Part shown: one piece after another, positions 9,788 through 20,145 of the stretch | Position numbering within the stretch: position 1 is the stretch's first letter | Layout of the letters: each line of letters starts with the position of its first letter | From: Chlorobium ferrooxidans DSM 13031 | GTDB lineage: Bacteria; Bacteroidota; Chlorobiia; Chlorobiales; Chlorobiaceae | NCBI RefSeq assembly: GCF_000168715.1 | Contig: NZ_AASE01000003.1 | Location: 95,751 to 159,750 of the forward strand | Reading direction: 5' to 3' | DNA length: 64,000 bases | The notes under the pieces: generated by a model | The model's database searches: none | Told to the model about the DNA's origin: nothing | What the model saw: only the letters and a program-made list of their open reading frames with translations | Translations under genes and position numbers: made by a program

Positions 9788-9832
9788 TCCTCTTCGTCGT
9801 TGAAGTCCCTGCTCTCCTTTACCTCCTTGAAT
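9788..9832. repeat. Degenerate 9-nt-periodic GGAC repeat, copy 3
   Basis: TCTTCGTCGTTGAAGTCCCT at 9791-9810 repeats the core of copy 1, followed by diverged units up to 9832. It borders the MazF-type pair on its 3' side, just before the end of the acyl-CoA ligase gene. Confidence 0.7.
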
Positions 9833-9844
9833 GCAATCCCTCGG

Positions 9845-11530
9845 TTACAATATCTCTTTGTGTAATTCCACAAGCTTGCGACGAAGAACCTTGCCGACCG
9901 TGGATTTCGGGAGTGCTGCGATGAATTCGATATGCTTGGGGATTTTGTATGCGGCAAGCTCTTTGCGGCAGTGGTCGCGGAGCTCCTCGACTGAAAGCTT
10001 GGTGCCGTTGCGCAGTACAACCCAGGCCTTGACCGCCTCTCCCTGGTAGGGGTCAGGTACTCCTGCAACGCCGACTTCAAGCACCGCCGGGTGGACGGCA
10101 ATGACCTCTTCAACATCGCGCGGCCAGACCTGGAACCCTCCGGGTTTGATGACATCTTTTTTGCGGTCGACAATGAAGAGGTAACCATCTTCATCGAGAT
10201 AGCCGATATCACCGGTAAAAAGCCAGCCGTCACGCAGAACAAGATCGGTTTCCAGCGGGTTCTGCCAGTACTCTTTCATGAGCTGTGGAGCACGCATGAT
10301 AATTTCACCGATTTCATTCTCGCCAAGCACTTCATTACCATGATCCTGCTCAACAATCCGCACGTCAACATCCGTGACAGGAATACCTACCGAGCCCTGC
10401 TTGTAGGTGCCGAGAATCGGGGTAAAAACCGATGCAAGGGCCGATTCAGTAAGACTGTAGGCATCAATAATCCGTCCGCCGGTCAGCTCTTCAAACCGTT
10501 TTTTGGTTTCGAGCAGAAGCGGTGCGGCTCCTGATACACTGAGCTTGACTGATTTCAGAATCGAATTGTCACTCTTGACCCGGGGATGGTTGATCAGTGC
10601 GGTAAAAAGGGTTGGCACTCCGGGCAATACGGCCGGCTTGAGCCTCTTGATGGTATGCAGCAGATCATCAAGATCCCTTGGATTCGGCACGAGGGCGAGC
10701 GGGTAGCGGGCAACCAGAGCGGCCCCCATGATACCGACCTGGGCATAGACGTGAAAGAGAGGCATGTTCAGCAGAATGACATCCTTCCCGTGTTCAAGAA
10801 TAACACTGAACCATGCGGCAATCTGCATGCCGGTCATCACCAGCCCCTGGTGGGTTATGACAACACATTTCGGATTACCGGTCGTACCACCGGAAAAAAG
10901 AAAAATCGCGGGGTCATCATATCGTACCGGCGGCAGGACGGTTTTAAGACCGGCCTGAGCAGCAATCAGCTCCTGCAACGAGTGGTCTCCACGGCGGAGC
11001 TGAACCCTGTGACCATCTTTTTTCTCTTTCAGAAGCGTAAAGAGAACCTTGTTGAGCGGTGAGAGATACTCCTTGATATTGGTGACAATAACCCTTTTCA
11101 GGCGTGAAGAGGGCTGCACCTCCTTGATTTTCTCATAAAAAGGGGAGAGGACAATAGCGGTCTCTGCACCGCACTCGTTAAGGGTGTGCTCAAACTCATG
11201 AACAGTATAGAGCGGATTCATGGGCACTGCAACCGCACCCGCTTTCCATATTCCGAGTTCGGAGATCACCATCTGCGGGGAGTTGGGCATGATCAGGGCC
11301 ACCCGCTCCCCTTTTGCAATACCAAGCGCTCCCAGCGCTCCGGCGAGCATATTGCTCTGACGCTCCAGCTCGATGTAGGAGAGCGCTCGGCCCTTGAAAT
11401 GCAGCGCGGGATGATCCGGAGACTCCTCAGCCGTCCTCCGGACGACATCAATCATGCTCTCTTCCGGGTAAGGATGAAGCGTACGGGGAACTCCCTTGTC
11501 GTAATGCCGGAGCCAGGGTTTGGAACTCAT
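9845..11530 (-). CDS. Long-chain fatty-acid-CoA ligase (AMP-forming)
   Basis: ANL-superfamily enzyme that activates fatty acids to acyl-CoA through an acyl-adenylate. The ATP motif FSGGTTGNPKCVVITHQG, the DAYSLTE segment, the TGDIGYLDEDGY hinge region and the C-terminal KSTVGKVLRR lysine motif are all present. ATG 11530 gives 561 aa and the common MSSKPWLRHYD start; an upstream in-frame ATG at 11596 would add 22 residues. It lies about 75 bp after bioA on the same strand, so could be read from the biotin transcript, but acyl activation here may equally be general lipid metabolism. Confidence 0.88.
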   Translation of the reverse strand: MSSKPWLRHYDKGVPRTLHPYPEESMIDVVRRTAEESPDHPALHFKGRALSYIELERQSNMLAGALGALGIAKGERVALIMPNSPQMVISELGIWKAGAVAVPMNPLYTVHEFEHTLNECGAETAIVLSPFYEKIKEVQPSSRLKRVIVTNIKEYLSPLNKVLFTLLKEKKDGHRVQLRRGDHSLQELIAAQAGLKTVLPPVRYDDPAIFLFSGGTTGNPKCVVITHQGLVMTGMQIAAWFSVILEHGKDVILLNMPLFHVYAQVGIMGAALVARYPLALVPNPRDLDDLLHTIKRLKPAVLPGVPTLFTALINHPRVKSDNSILKSVKLSVSGAAPLLLETKKRFEELTGGRIIDAYSLTESALASVFTPILGTYKQGSVGIPVTDVDVRIVEQDHGNEVLGENEIGEIIMRAPQLMKEYWQNPLETDLVLRDGWLFTGDIGYLDEDGYLFIVDRKKDVIKPGGFQVWPRDVEEVIAVHPAVLEVGVAGVPDPYQGEAVKAWVVLRNGTKLSVEELRDHCRKELAAYKIPKHIEFIAALPKSTVGKVLRRKLVELHKEIL

Positions 11531-11605
11531 GGTATATAGAGTGTTGAACTTACAGATAACGGAAAAAACAGACCGTCTATCGATGAGAAAATGCAAAGCA
11601 ACAAT

Positions 11606-12898
11606 TTACGCAATAGCTTCCACAACATCACAAACTGCGCGGCAAAGAAGTGCCAGCTCCTCCTCTTGCATGATGAAGGGCGGCATAAGGTAGATCAGTC
11701 GGCCGAATGGACGAACCCAGACCCCCCGGTCGACAAGCTGCTGCTGGACAACCCTCATCTCTACCGGGCGATGCAGCTCAACAACTCCAATGGCGCCGAG
11801 CACACGCACCTCTGCAACACTCCTGAAGGTGCGGCAGGGTTCGAGCCCTTTTCGCAGCCCGGACTCAATAGCGGTTACGGCAATCTGCCAGTCATAACTG
11901 CCGAGCAGACGGATACTTGCTGAAGCGACCGCACAGGCAAGAGGATTTGCCATAAAGGTCGGACCGTGCATGAAAAGCCCCGGAGAGCCTGAGCATATTG
12001 CCTCCGAAACCCGGGCGGTTGTCACGGTTGCCGCCAGTGTCATGTAGCCGCCCGTCAGCGCCTTGCCCACACAGATGATATCAGGCACAACTCCTGCATG
12101 TTCAAGCGCAAAAAGCTTTCCCGTACGTCCGAATCCTGTAGCTATTTCGTCGAAAATCAAAAGTACGTCATAACGGTCGCACAACTCCCTGAGTCGCACG
12201 AGATAGTGGGGTGAATAAAATCGCATGCCTCCCGCACCCTGAACAACCGGTTCTAAAATTACTGCGGCAATCTCCCTGTGATGGCCTTCAAGCAGGTTTG
12301 CCAATGAGGCAATATCCTCTTCGCTGCATGACTCATGAAACCGGCATGGCGGCGCATCAGCAAAGAACTGCTGCATGATGACCCCCTGAAAGAGGGTGTG
12401 CATGCCGGTGTCCGGATCCGAGACCGACATGGCTGTAAAGGTGTCACCGTGATAGCCGCTTCGGACTGTCAGCAAACGGTTTTTCCCGCTTTGCCCCAGT
12501 GCTGTCCAGTACTGAATGGCCATCTTGATGGCAACTTCAACGGCAACCGATCCCGAATCACTGAAAAAGAGTTTCTGCAGGGGTGAAGGGAGCAGAGCGA
12601 TCAGCTCCCTGGCCAGGGTCACGGCAGGTTCATGGGTGAGGCCGCCGAACATGACATGGCTCATCTGCTGCAGTTGAGCGGTAACCGCCTCATTGAGCAC
12701 CGGATGATTATAGCCATGGATTGCCGACCACCAGGAGGACATGCCGTCAATGAGTCGGCGGCCGTCTTCAAGCTCCAAAAAGACCTCATAGGCACCTCTT
12801 ACCGGATAGACCGGGAGGGGATCGGTTACCGAAGCATAGGGATGCCAGATATGACGGCGATCGAAATCAAGATCAAGAGAACTCAGGTGTCGAGTCAT
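11606..12898 (-). CDS. bioA: Adenosylmethionine-8-amino-7-oxononanoate aminotransferase
   Basis: PLP enzyme that makes 7,8-diaminopelargonate (DAPA) from KAPA, with S-adenosylmethionine as amino donor. The 430 aa start with the family-typical RHIWHPYAS and [14 protein letters not shown] segments. The PLP Lys lies in [10 protein letters not shown], preceded by the [11 protein letters not shown] motif. It is the last bio gene of the block, 41 bp downstream of bioD. Confidence 0.96.
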   Translation of the reverse strand: MTRHLSSLDLDFDRRHIWHPYASVTDPLPVYPVRGAYEVFLELEDGRRLIDGMSSWWSAIHGYNHPVLNEAVTAQLQQMSHVMFGGLTHEPAVTLARELIALLPSPLQKLFFSDSGSVAVEVAIKMAIQYWTALGQSGKNRLLTVRSGYHGDTFTAMSVSDPDTGMHTLFQGVIMQQFFADAPPCRFHESCSEEDIASLANLLEGHHREIAAVILEPVVQGAGGMRFYSPHYLVRLRELCDRYDVLLIFDEIATGFGRTGKLFALEHAGVVPDIICVGKALTGGYMTLAATVTTARVSEAICSGSPGLFMHGPTFMANPLACAVASASIRLLGSYDWQIAVTAIESGLRKGLEPCRTFRSVAEVRVLGAIGVVELHRPVEMRVVQQQLVDRGVWVRPFGRLIYLMPPFIMQEEELALLCRAVCDVVEAIA

Positions 12899-12939
12899 AC
12901 CGGTGCATGTCTTGTTACAGATTGAAATAGCATGGTTTG

Positions 12940-13620
12940 CTATAAACCAAGTTGAGTAACCCCGTCGGGATCAAGCGCTCCGTCAAAAATGTTGATGAGC
13001 GGAGCCAAAAAGCCCTCTTTATGCAGCCAGTGGCGGATAAGTTCACGGGTATCGTCAATGATAAGCTGCTCACTCTCCTGAAAACAGTTGTAGATAACCC
13101 CCCTGATGACAATACCCCGTTTCACACATGCCTCGATGGAAAGAATGGTGTGGTTGATGCTTCCCAGACGGGGTGAGGTAACGAGAATGAGCGGATAGCC
13201 TGCGTCCCTGATATAGTCGGCAAAAAGCAGATCGCGCGAAAGAGGAACAAGCAGCCCTCCGACCCCTTCAAGGAGTACCGGATCGTAACGCTTCTGCAAG
13301 GCAAATGTTGCCCTGCGGATCTGCAAAACATCAATTTCCCGCGATGCAAGCCGGGCCGAGAGATGCGGAGAGGCCGGATAAGGGAAAACATAGGGCGCGG
13401 TCAGGCCCTCATTATCTGCATCCTGCAGCCCGATACCCATGATACGGCGGTGCTCCAGAATATCTTCGGCTACGCCATCACATCCGGTCTGGACTATTTT
13501 CTGGGTAATGACCTCCCGTCCCTGCTGCTGAAGGGCTCTGGCGAGAAGTCCGGTGACATAGGTTTTCCCGATCCCGGTGTCAATGCCGGATATGGCAACA
13601 ACAGCTCCCTTCATGAGCAT
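12940..13620 (-). CDS. bioD: Dethiobiotin synthetase
   Basis: ATP-dependent carboxylase closing the ureido ring of dethiobiotin from DAPA and CO2. The P-loop variant [16 protein letters not shown] sits at residues 17-32 and [12 protein letters not shown] marks the family's second nucleotide motif. The 226 aa are a normal length. Its start overlaps the end of bioC by 10 bp, so the two are translationally coupled. Confidence 0.95.
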   Translation of the reverse strand: MLMKGAVVAISGIDTGIGKTYVTGLLARALQQQGREVITQKIVQTGCDGVAEDILEHRRIMGIGLQDADNEGLTAPYVFPYPASPHLSARLASREIDVLQIRRATFALQKRYDPVLLEGVGGLLVPLSRDLLFADYIRDAGYPLILVTSPRLGSINHTILSIEACVKRGIVIRGVIYNCFQESEQLIIDDTRELIRHWLHKEGFLAPLINIFDGALDPDGVTQLGL

Positions 13621-14393
13621 CTCTTTTTTAAACAGCAGTAAACCGGATGATAGGTCAGATAGACACCGTTTTCGCTGGAAAAGGAGTGCCGGTAACGGTC
13701 AAGAAAATGCTGGTATCTGCTTTTTGTCCATGAACGGCGAAGAAGCCCGTTGACCCCTGTATGGCGCATATGGCTGAGTACCGCTTCAGGAGAGCAGAAC
13801 TCCATGCGCACCTCCTCCTCCCTTGCGGTAATCACATCAAAATACCGGCCGGCAATCAGTTCGAGCTCCCCGAGAGAGTAATAGCCCAGCCCGCCCCCCT
13901 CAATCGTCGATATTTCCCGCATATTCCGGGTACTGAAGGTCGTAAAGGCAAGCATCCCCCCCGGAAGGAGATGAGCTGCGATTCTGCTGAAAAAGAGGTC
14001 GAGATCGACAAGCCACTGCAGTGTGGCATTGGAAACCACAAGATCCAGCTCCATCGGCAGAGCGTCAAAACGCTCTATATCGCCCGCCAGAAAATGAAAC
14101 GCTTCAACCGGAAAAGCGTCAAGCACACCGGCTACACAACCACGGCTCTCTTCAACGAGATCATTGGCGTAGTACTCCCTGATGGTGGTCCGGCTGAGCA
14201 GTTCAGCGGTGAATGACCCGGAACCGGACCCAACTTCAAGTACACGGTTGAAGGCGCATGAGTGGCTCTCCCGACAGACCATCTCCGCCAGCTCCCGAGC
14301 CATACGGTTCTGAACAACAGCATGGTTGGCATAACTGGAAAGGCTCCTCTGGAACCTGTCGCCTACAAGCTGTTTATCTATTTTCTGAAGCAT
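13611..14393 (-). CDS. bioC: Malonyl-ACP O-methyltransferase
   Basis: Methylates malonyl-ACP so that it can be elongated to pimeloyl-ACP methyl ester. Starting at ATG 14393 gives 260 aa and the usual BioC N-terminus (DKQLVGDRFQRSLSSYANHA); the reading frame continues 51 codons further upstream but that part lies inside bioG and is not conserved in type. The SAM motif VLEVGSGSGSFT is intact, followed by SNATLQWLVDL. It overlaps bioG by 16 bp. Confidence 0.92.
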   Translation of the reverse strand: MLQKIDKQLVGDRFQRSLSSYANHAVVQNRMARELAEMVCRESHSCAFNRVLEVGSGSGSFTAELLSRTTIREYYANDLVEESRGCVAGVLDAFPVEAFHFLAGDIERFDALPMELDLVVSNATLQWLVDLDLFFSRIAAHLLPGGMLAFTTFSTRNMREISTIEGGGLGYYSLGELELIAGRYFDVITAREEEVRMEFCSPEAVLSHMRHTGVNGLLRRSWTKSRYQHFLDRYRHSFSSENGVYLTYHPVYCCLKKRCS

Positions 14394-15082
14394 GCGAGCA
14401 GCTCCTGCAGGGTACTGAAATGGAAAAAAGGAAAATGTGCCATATCTCCGATAATGGTTTGAGGAACACCTCTCCATGCAGCGTACTGCTGCTCTGCCGG
14501 AAAAACAAGATCCCTGCCGCCTATGATGGCATGCGAGTATTGCCACTCCGGAGTGGAAGGCTGACTCCTCGACTGAAAGTGACCGTTCAGTCGTTCAAGC
14601 TCTTCCTTCTGCTCAGCAGTATCGCGAGCGGATGCCATGGCTGAAAAGCATACGAACGCTTCACTGCTGCCGCACATCCTGCGGTTGAAACGGTTCCGGT
14701 TCTCTTCAGAGTAGGATGCGAGTGTTGCCTGAAAAACACCTGGAGGGATACCCTTCCTCTCATCTACCGGATAAAGCGTACCGTTAAGAGCAAGGGCACG
14801 CTTTATCGGAGGGAGCATAATCTGCTGCGCCGCCCAGACGCCGAAAGACCAGGCTATAACGGTTATCTCGGTATAGCGGCTTACATCGTCCATAAATCCC
14901 ACCTCCGGCTCCAGATTCCGATAATCGTAACAGACAAGCATATCCGCATTAAAATCCTCGTCAACCCCCTCTCTAAGCGACACATCCAGCAGGTGGCGGG
15001 CAATCCGGCCATCCATACCCCATCCGTTAAAAAAAAGCAGCAGTTCATCGGAGCCCTCTTTTCTGAGCCATTCAGTTTTCAT
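14378..15082 (-). CDS. bioG: Pimeloyl-ACP methyl ester esterase, BioG type
   Basis: BioG (DUF452) removes the methyl ester from pimeloyl-ACP methyl ester, replacing BioH in many bacteria. ATG 15082 gives 234 aa starting MKTEWL, as in other BioG proteins; an in-frame GTG at 15094 is the alternative. Visible marks are LLLFFNGWGMDG near the start and the nucleophile-elbow-like VIAWSFGVWAA. It lies between bioF (10-bp overlap) and bioC, which fits the pathway order. No separate bioH is seen. Confidence 0.88.
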   Translation of the reverse strand: MKTEWLRKEGSDELLLFFNGWGMDGRIARHLLDVSLREGVDEDFNADMLVCYDYRNLEPEVGFMDDVSRYTEITVIAWSFGVWAAQQIMLPPIKRALALNGTLYPVDERKGIPPGVFQATLASYSEENRNRFNRRMCGSSEAFVCFSAMASARDTAEQKEELERLNGHFQSRSQPSTPEWQYSHAIIGGRDLVFPAEQQYAAWRGVPQTIIGDMAHFPFFHFSTLQELLACFRK

Positions 15083-16244
15083 GGAGAGCTGCACCTATAA
15101 GTTCAGGAAGCCGGGAAAGATCCCCCCACTCAAGAGTAGAACGGAGAGATATACGAATACGGGCGCTCTTTTCCGGAACGGTAGGCGGCCGGACCGGCAG
15201 CGCGAGGAACCCGGCATCCCTCAGCTTTGAAGCCAGAGCAATGGCCAGACTATTGCCTCCGGTAACAACCGGAACAATATGACTCTCACCGGGCACATCA
15301 AGACCGCGCCCGATCAGCTCCCGGCGAAGCTTTGCCGCAAGGTTGAACAGCGCACGGCGCTCCGAAGCCATGGCGGACTGCCGTTCAAGCGTGAGCAGGC
15401 TCCAGCCGAGAACAACCGGAGGAAGCGCCGTGGTAAAAATAAACGAGCGCATGGTGTTGATGAGATACTCCCGGACAAGTGAACTCGTCACCGCATAGGC
15501 TCCCGTCGAGGCCAGAGCCTTGCCGAAGGTACCGGTAATGATATCAATATCCTCCACCACTCCGGCAGTTTCACACAGACCAAGACCCCGCTCTCCGAAG
15601 ACGCCTACACCGTGAGCCTCATCAATCACAAGCAGGGCTCCGTACCTCTTTTTGAGTTCAACAAGCCGCGAAAGATCGGCAAGATCCCCGTCCATGCTGA
15701 AAACCGATTCGGAGACTATGACTATCTGACGGTACCGGCCTTCTGCTCCTGCAAGCAGCTCCTCAAGATGATCGTAATCCCTGTGACGGTAGCGCTGGTA
15801 TGGCGCTTCGGAAATCTTCAGTCCGTCAATGATACTCGCATGGTTGAGCCGGTCGCTCAACACAAGATCATGGCGGTTGGTGAGTGCAGGAATAATGCCG
15901 ATGTTGGCATGGTAGCCGCTGTTGAAGACAAGTGCCGCTTCTCGCCGGTAAAGTGCTGCCAGAGCCCTATCAAGGTGGTCATAGAGCGTATGGTTGCCCG
16001 TCAGGAGACGGGAGGATGAGCTGGTCATGGCATAGCCGTTTTCTGCAAGAGTATCCATGTAACCGGCCAGCAGCATCGGATCATCGCCAAGACCGAGGTA
16101 GTCGTTTGAGGAGAGGTTCAAAAGGGTGCTGCCGTGCAAGGTAATCTCTTTGCCGCTGCGTGCCGTGACAGGAGGAAGCTCCCTGTATCGATCCTGCCGT
16201 CGGAGCTCATCGAGTTCGCGCCGGATCCGTTCCTGAAACTGCAT
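15072..16244 (-). CDS. bioF: 8-amino-7-oxononanoate synthase
   Basis: PLP enzyme condensing pimeloyl-ACP or -CoA with alanine to KAPA. The 390 aa show LNLSSNDYLGLG, the FNSGYHANIGIIPAL segment, VIDEAHGVGVFGE and the PLP-Lys motif TGTFGKALASTGAY. bioB ends 11 bp upstream of its start, and bioG overlaps its end. Identification and start are secure. Confidence 0.96.
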   Translation of the reverse strand: MQFQERIRRELDELRRQDRYRELPPVTARSGKEITLHGSTLLNLSSNDYLGLGDDPMLLAGYMDTLAENGYAMTSSSSRLLTGNHTLYDHLDRALAALYRREAALVFNSGYHANIGIIPALTNRHDLVLSDRLNHASIIDGLKISEAPYQRYRHRDYDHLEELLAGAEGRYRQIVIVSESVFSMDGDLADLSRLVELKKRYGALLVIDEAHGVGVFGERGLGLCETAGVVEDIDIITGTFGKALASTGAYAVTSSLVREYLINTMRSFIFTTALPPVVLGWSLLTLERQSAMASERRALFNLAAKLRRELIGRGLDVPGESHIVPVVTGGNSLAIALASKLRDAGFLALPVRPPTVPEKSARIRISLRSTLEWGDLSRLPELIGAALHEN

Positions 16245-16255
16245 GTTCAGATACC

Positions 16256-17260
16256 TCAGTTAAAACTTTCGATCTGGCCTGCAAATCTCTGGTCTTCAGC
16301 CGTATCGCGCCCCCTGGTTGTAAGATAACCACCGGTCAGAAAACCGTTTGCACCTGAAAGCATAAGAAGACCCTGAAAATCCTTCATAACCGTCTCCCTG
16401 CCGGCAGCAAACTTGATAATTTTATCCGGATGCGCCAGGCGGCAGATAGCAAAGGTTTTCACGATATCGGCCACAGAGAGCGGCTCTTTTCCCTCAAGCG
16501 GAGTACCATCAATCGGCACCAGTACATTGAGCGGTATGACCGATACATCAAGCTCCTGAAGTGCAAAAATCATGGCAATGCGCTCCTGCATGCTCTCTCC
16601 GACACCCATAATGCCACCGCAGCAGACCGAAATATTGTTCTTTCGCAGCCGTTTGATCGTCTCGATACGCTCTTCAACCGAGTGCGTATCGGCAATCAGA
16701 TCATGATAGCGGTCGGGTGCAACCTGGATATTGATATTGTAGTGGGAGATGCCATGGGCGGCAAGGGCGGCGGCAGGCTCTTCACCGAGAATTCCAAGGG
16801 ATGCACAGATGTTCAGGGAGGGAAGTTCGGCATGCAGCCGGTCGATCATATCAAGCACCCGCTGAAACTCGCCGTTTATCTTTTTATACCCGTAGCCGCT
16901 GGTGACAATACCGAAATGGGAAACACCCGAGGAGTAACAGTTGTGCGCTTCAAGCAGCACCGACTCTTCATCAACCAGATCATAAACCTCAATATCGGCC
17001 CGGTTGTGCCGCGACTGGGCGCAGAACTTGCAGTTTTCACCACACACTCCCGATTTGGCATTCATGATAGAGCAGGAATAAAGAGACTCCTCCTTTGAGG
17101 CATAGCGGTTTTTCACCTTGTTTGCCAGCGAGGCGAGATCAAGGGAGAGTTCTCCCGGTACCGACGCAAGCCGGAGCGCATCAGCTTGTGAAATCGGCTC
17201 TCCGGTTTCAAGCACACGGTAAGCTGCAATAATATGAGGATGAAGTGCCTTCTGGTCCAT
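16256..17260 (-). CDS. bioB: Biotin synthase
   Basis: Radical-SAM enzyme inserting sulfur into dethiobiotin. The 334 aa carry the [4Fe-4S] motif [11 protein letters not shown] and the family segments [31 protein letters not shown] and [15 protein letters not shown]. It starts 20 bp downstream of birA, so all bio genes probably share one transcript headed by the repressor/ligase gene. Confidence 0.97.
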   Translation of the reverse strand: MDQKALHPHIIAAYRVLETGEPISQADALRLASVPGELSLDLASLANKVKNRYASKEESLYSCSIMNAKSGVCGENCKFCAQSRHNRADIEVYDLVDEESVLLEAHNCYSSGVSHFGIVTSGYGYKKINGEFQRVLDMIDRLHAELPSLNICASLGILGEEPAAALAAHGISHYNINIQVAPDRYHDLIADTHSVEERIETIKRLRKNNISVCCGGIMGVGESMQERIAMIFALQELDVSVIPLNVLVPIDGTPLEGKEPLSVADIVKTFAICRLAHPDKIIKFAAGRETVMKDFQGLLMLSGANGFLTGGYLTTRGRDTAEDQRFAGQIESFN

Positions 17261-17280
17261 AACGGTATTCTTTTTATAAG

Positions 17281-18264
17281 TTAATGGCGTTTTGAAAGAT
17301 GGGCTTCGCCTGATGACACCAGAACCGTGCCTCCATCATCACCCTCAAGCATCAGCTCGCCCCCCTTTGCGATACCCGAAACGGTTCCGCTTATTGTCCG
17401 GTTAAACTGCTCAACCATGACAACTCTTGACTGGAGCAGTGAATGTCCTTCGATGTAGGAGAGCACAAAACCAAGATCCTCTTCAATCAGCCAGCGATCA
17501 TAAAGTGGCTCAAACTGGTTCAGAAAAGCGGCAAGCAGCTCCGGTTTTGAAAAGGATCGACCGCACTCCAGAAAGAGCGATGTCGCACGCCCCTCAAGTT
17601 CAGCCGGAAACTCTGACTGATTGACATTGATACCGAGCCCGACAACAACGAAGTGTGTACAATCAGGTTCCGACTGCATTTCACACAGCACGCCGCAAAT
17701 CTTCTTTTCATTGACGAGAATGTCGTTCGGCCACTTGATCTTCGGCTGAAGGTCGGGAACAAAGCGGACCAGTGCCCGGTGAAGAGCAACAGCGACAAGC
17801 AATGTAAGCTGGGGAACACGCAGGGATGGTACTTCCGGACGCAGAATCAGGGTGAAGTAGAGATTTTTTCCCGCAGGAGAGTTCCAGCTCCTGCCCATTC
17901 TTCCCCTTCCCCCTGTCTGGGAATCGGCAGCAACAACGGTGCCTTCCACAGAACCCCTGACGGCGAGCGCTTTAGCCTGGAGATTGGTGGAATCGGTAGT
18001 TTCGTGATAGAAGAGGTTCCTCCCGAAACATCGTGTCGAAAGAAACGGTTCCACTTCAGCCGAAACCGCTCTGCCGGTCAGAGCGGTCAGCCGGTATCCC
18101 CGGCCTGTTACGGCATCAAGCTGATACCCTTCGCTGCGAAGCAGTCGAATGTGCTTCCATACGGCACTTCTGGTTACCCCGAATTCCCGGCAAAGCTCTT
18201 CACCCGATAAAAAATCTCCTGAAGTTGCAAGGCGACAGAGAATCTGTGCGGAGAGATTGTTCAT
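17281..18264 (-). CDS. birA: Biotin-[acetyl-CoA-carboxylase] ligase with N-terminal HTH
   Basis: BirA attaches biotin to biotin-dependent carboxylases. The preferred start ATG 18264 gives 327 aa; 42 more in-frame codons upstream are not family-like. Residues about 1-60 form a winged HTH ([20 protein letters not shown]), so it can also act as biotin repressor. The catalytic loop [15 protein letters not shown] and the KWPNDILV motif are intact, followed by the C-terminal SH3-like domain. Being first in the bio block allows direct feedback, but I could not find a convincing BirA operator pair upstream. Confidence 0.93.
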   Translation of the reverse strand: MNNLSAQILCRLATSGDFLSGEELCREFGVTRSAVWKHIRLLRSEGYQLDAVTGRGYRLTALTGRAVSAEVEPFLSTRCFGRNLFYHETTDSTNLQAKALAVRGSVEGTVVAADSQTGGRGRMGRSWNSPAGKNLYFTLILRPEVPSLRVPQLTLLVAVALHRALVRFVPDLQPKIKWPNDILVNEKKICGVLCEMQSEPDCTHFVVVGLGINVNQSEFPAELEGRATSLFLECGRSFSKPELLAAFLNQFEPLYDRWLIEEDLGFVLSYIEGHSLLQSRVVMVEQFNRTISGTVSGIAKGGELMLEGDDGGTVLVSSGEAHLSKRH

Positions 18265-18361
18265 ACGATCAGCGGGTCGAATCTGTAATAACGGGGTTAC
18301 CGGCCGTGTGCTCCGGAGCAAATGTGAACCTGAATTTAGTGCGGGGTTGACAACTTTGCAA

Positions 18362-18403
18362 GTGAATAAAAAAGGCGCCCTGCCGGACACCTTTTTTATT
18401 CAC
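18362..18403. terminator. Symmetric hairpin terminator between the amidase gene and birA
   Basis: A perfect 14-bp inverted repeat (GTGAATAAAAAAGG at 18362-18375, CCTTTTTTATTCAC at 18390-18403) encloses a 14-base GC-rich loop. Because A and T runs lie in the arms it can act in either direction. It sits 12 bp after the amidase stop, and so should end that minus-strand transcript before the bio block. Confidence 0.88.
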
Positions 18404-18414
18404 GCAATGGCGGT

Positions 18415-20145
18415 TCACTTTCCCATGGAGGCCATGGTAGTGGTTTCGTAATTCTTCCGGTAGCTCTCCAGCCCCTTGAAAATACCATAGGCTATTTTGG
18501 CCTGCTCCTGACGATCCCGAAGAACGCGCTCTTCGTCGTAGTTCGAGAGGTATCCAACTTCGACAAGAGCACTCGGCATGGAGGGTGTCCATAAAACCAT
18601 AAATCCTGCCTGACGAACACCACGACCATTATTGCCCGGAATTTTTTCGACCGGCTTGAGAATATCCTGGGCAAGCGAAGTAGACTGCCGGGCAAAGGCG
18701 TTCTGCGCCATACTGCTCATAATGAGATGTTCCTCTGAAAACCCTTTATACTGCAACTGATAGTCATCCTCCTTGCGGATAACCGAGTTTTCAAACAGAG
18801 CCACATCAAGCGCTGCCTGCGTTTTGTGCAGACCGAGAATATAGACCTCGGAGCCCCGGGCTGATCGATTCGGACTTGCATTGCAGTGAACGCTGATGAA
18901 GAGTTTTCCTCCTGCTCGGTTAGCGATCTTCCCCCGTTCATGCAGAGGGATGAAGGTGTCATCCTTTCTGGTGTAGATCACGTTCACATCCGGCCAGTTC
19001 TGCTCAATAAAGTTTCCGAGATCATGGACAATGTTCAGGACAACATCCTTCTCCCTGGTACCATTGCCTCCAATAGCTCCGGGATCCTTGCCTCCATGAC
19101 CGGCGTCAAGAACTACCGTATTGAGTTTCCACTTTTCAACATCCCGATTGATAACCCTGGCGATCTGCTCCTCCTTCTCCCTTTTGCGGATCTCCTGCAC
19201 ATCAGCTTTACTGCGGATATAGAGCTGATAACGGTTTTTTTTGGCGTCCCGCTGAAATTCGACGGAATTAATAATAAACGCCTTGTTGTCGAGCGTGATA
19301 GCAAACTGTAATCCGCCACCTTCAAACTGTTTCGGCGTAATGACCCTGACAACCCCGCTGCCATAAATTTTCGAAAGCGCATCACCGTCACACTGCCCAT
19401 TCTGGAGTGAAAAATAGGCCGTTCCCTCGGCATCAGGCTTGAGAAGCGAAGCCTGGGTTGGAGCGCCGGTGGCAGCAAAGGTTATGATTGCTCCATTTGC
19501 ACGATTCTCAACTTCAATGCCGGTTATCACTGTTTTTGCCTCTTCAGCTGACGCCGTTTTGCGGGCCAGATCATTTTGATCATCACGTTTTACTACGCCT
19601 ATTGACGCGACTGATTCAGCAAACCGCTTCCCTTTTAGCCAGGCGGTGATCCTTCCTGAGGAGTAGCTGTAGACAATCTCCCTGTCAAGCCAGACGGTAA
19701 AAAGCCGGCAGGCCTGGGTAACCGGAAGATAGCTCCTTGACTCTATCCGTACCGGTGCGGCGTTAAGCTGAATAATTCGTTGCCGACCTTCAGGATCCTT
19801 TGAAACAACACTGGCAAAATGGTTGCCGGGCTCAACCCTGCAGCGCGACCCCGGACTATCCAGCGACTCCTCGATATCATAGGTGCCGCCCTCACTATGA
19901 AAGCTCATACGCAACGCCCTGGCCATGGAGCCAATATCCACCATCAGCGTATTGCCGCTTCTCATGGCAAGAATCTTGATGGTATAGCGCTGGTCAACAC
20001 CCATATTTACCTGCACGGGAACCGTTGTCGGGCCGTAGGTGAGTGGTGGAGATGCTGCAAAAAGCGATAGGGAGAAGAGCTGCAGCAGCGTCACCAGCAG
20101 AACCAGAGCGATTCGATATATACTATGACGGATGACGTCAGGCAT
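18415..20145 (-). CDS. N-acetylmuramoyl-L-alanine amidase, AMIN plus Amidase_3
   Basis: Exported cell-wall amidase of the AmiC type, likely used in septum splitting. A signal peptide covers residues 1-31. A poorly conserved N-terminal half of AMIN-like beta repeats (about 35-320) would direct it to the envelope. The zinc amidase domain begins near 342 (VVLDAGHGGKDPG) with ligands His350 and Glu365, then SVHCNAS with the third His, and the catalytic Glu in ALVEVGYLSN. It is 576 aa long and followed by a strong terminator. Confidence 0.93.
   Translation of the reverse strand: MPDVIRHSIYRIALVLLVTLLQLFSLSLFAASPPLTYGPTTVPVQVNMGVDQRYTIKILAMRSGNTLMVDIGSMARALRMSFHSEGGTYDIEESLDSPGSRCRVEPGNHFASVVSKDPEGRQRIIQLNAAPVRIESRSYLPVTQACRLFTVWLDREIVYSYSSGRITAWLKGKRFAESVASIGVVKRDDQNDLARKTASAEEAKTVITGIEVENRANGAIITFAATGAPTQASLLKPDAEGTAYFSLQNGQCDGDALSKIYGSGVVRVITPKQFEGGGLQFAITLDNKAFIINSVEFQRDAKKNRYQLYIRSKADVQEIRKREKEEQIARVINRDVEKWKLNTVVLDAGHGGKDPGAIGGNGTREKDVVLNIVHDLGNFIEQNWPDVNVIYTRKDDTFIPLHERGKIANRAGGKLFISVHCNASPNRSARGSEVYILGLHKTQAALDVALFENSVIRKEDDYQLQYKGFSEEHLIMSSMAQNAFARQSTSLAQDILKPVEKIPGNNGRGVRQAGFMVLWTPSMPSALVEVGYLSNYDEERVLRDRQEQAKIAYGIFKGLESYRKNYETTTMASMGK

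Noticed and set aside
18265..18361. Possible BirA operator halves (GGTTGACAA near 18344, GGTTAC near 18296)
   Set aside because: The spacing is about 50 bp instead of the roughly 15 bp between arms, and neither half is a good match, so no operator is claimed.
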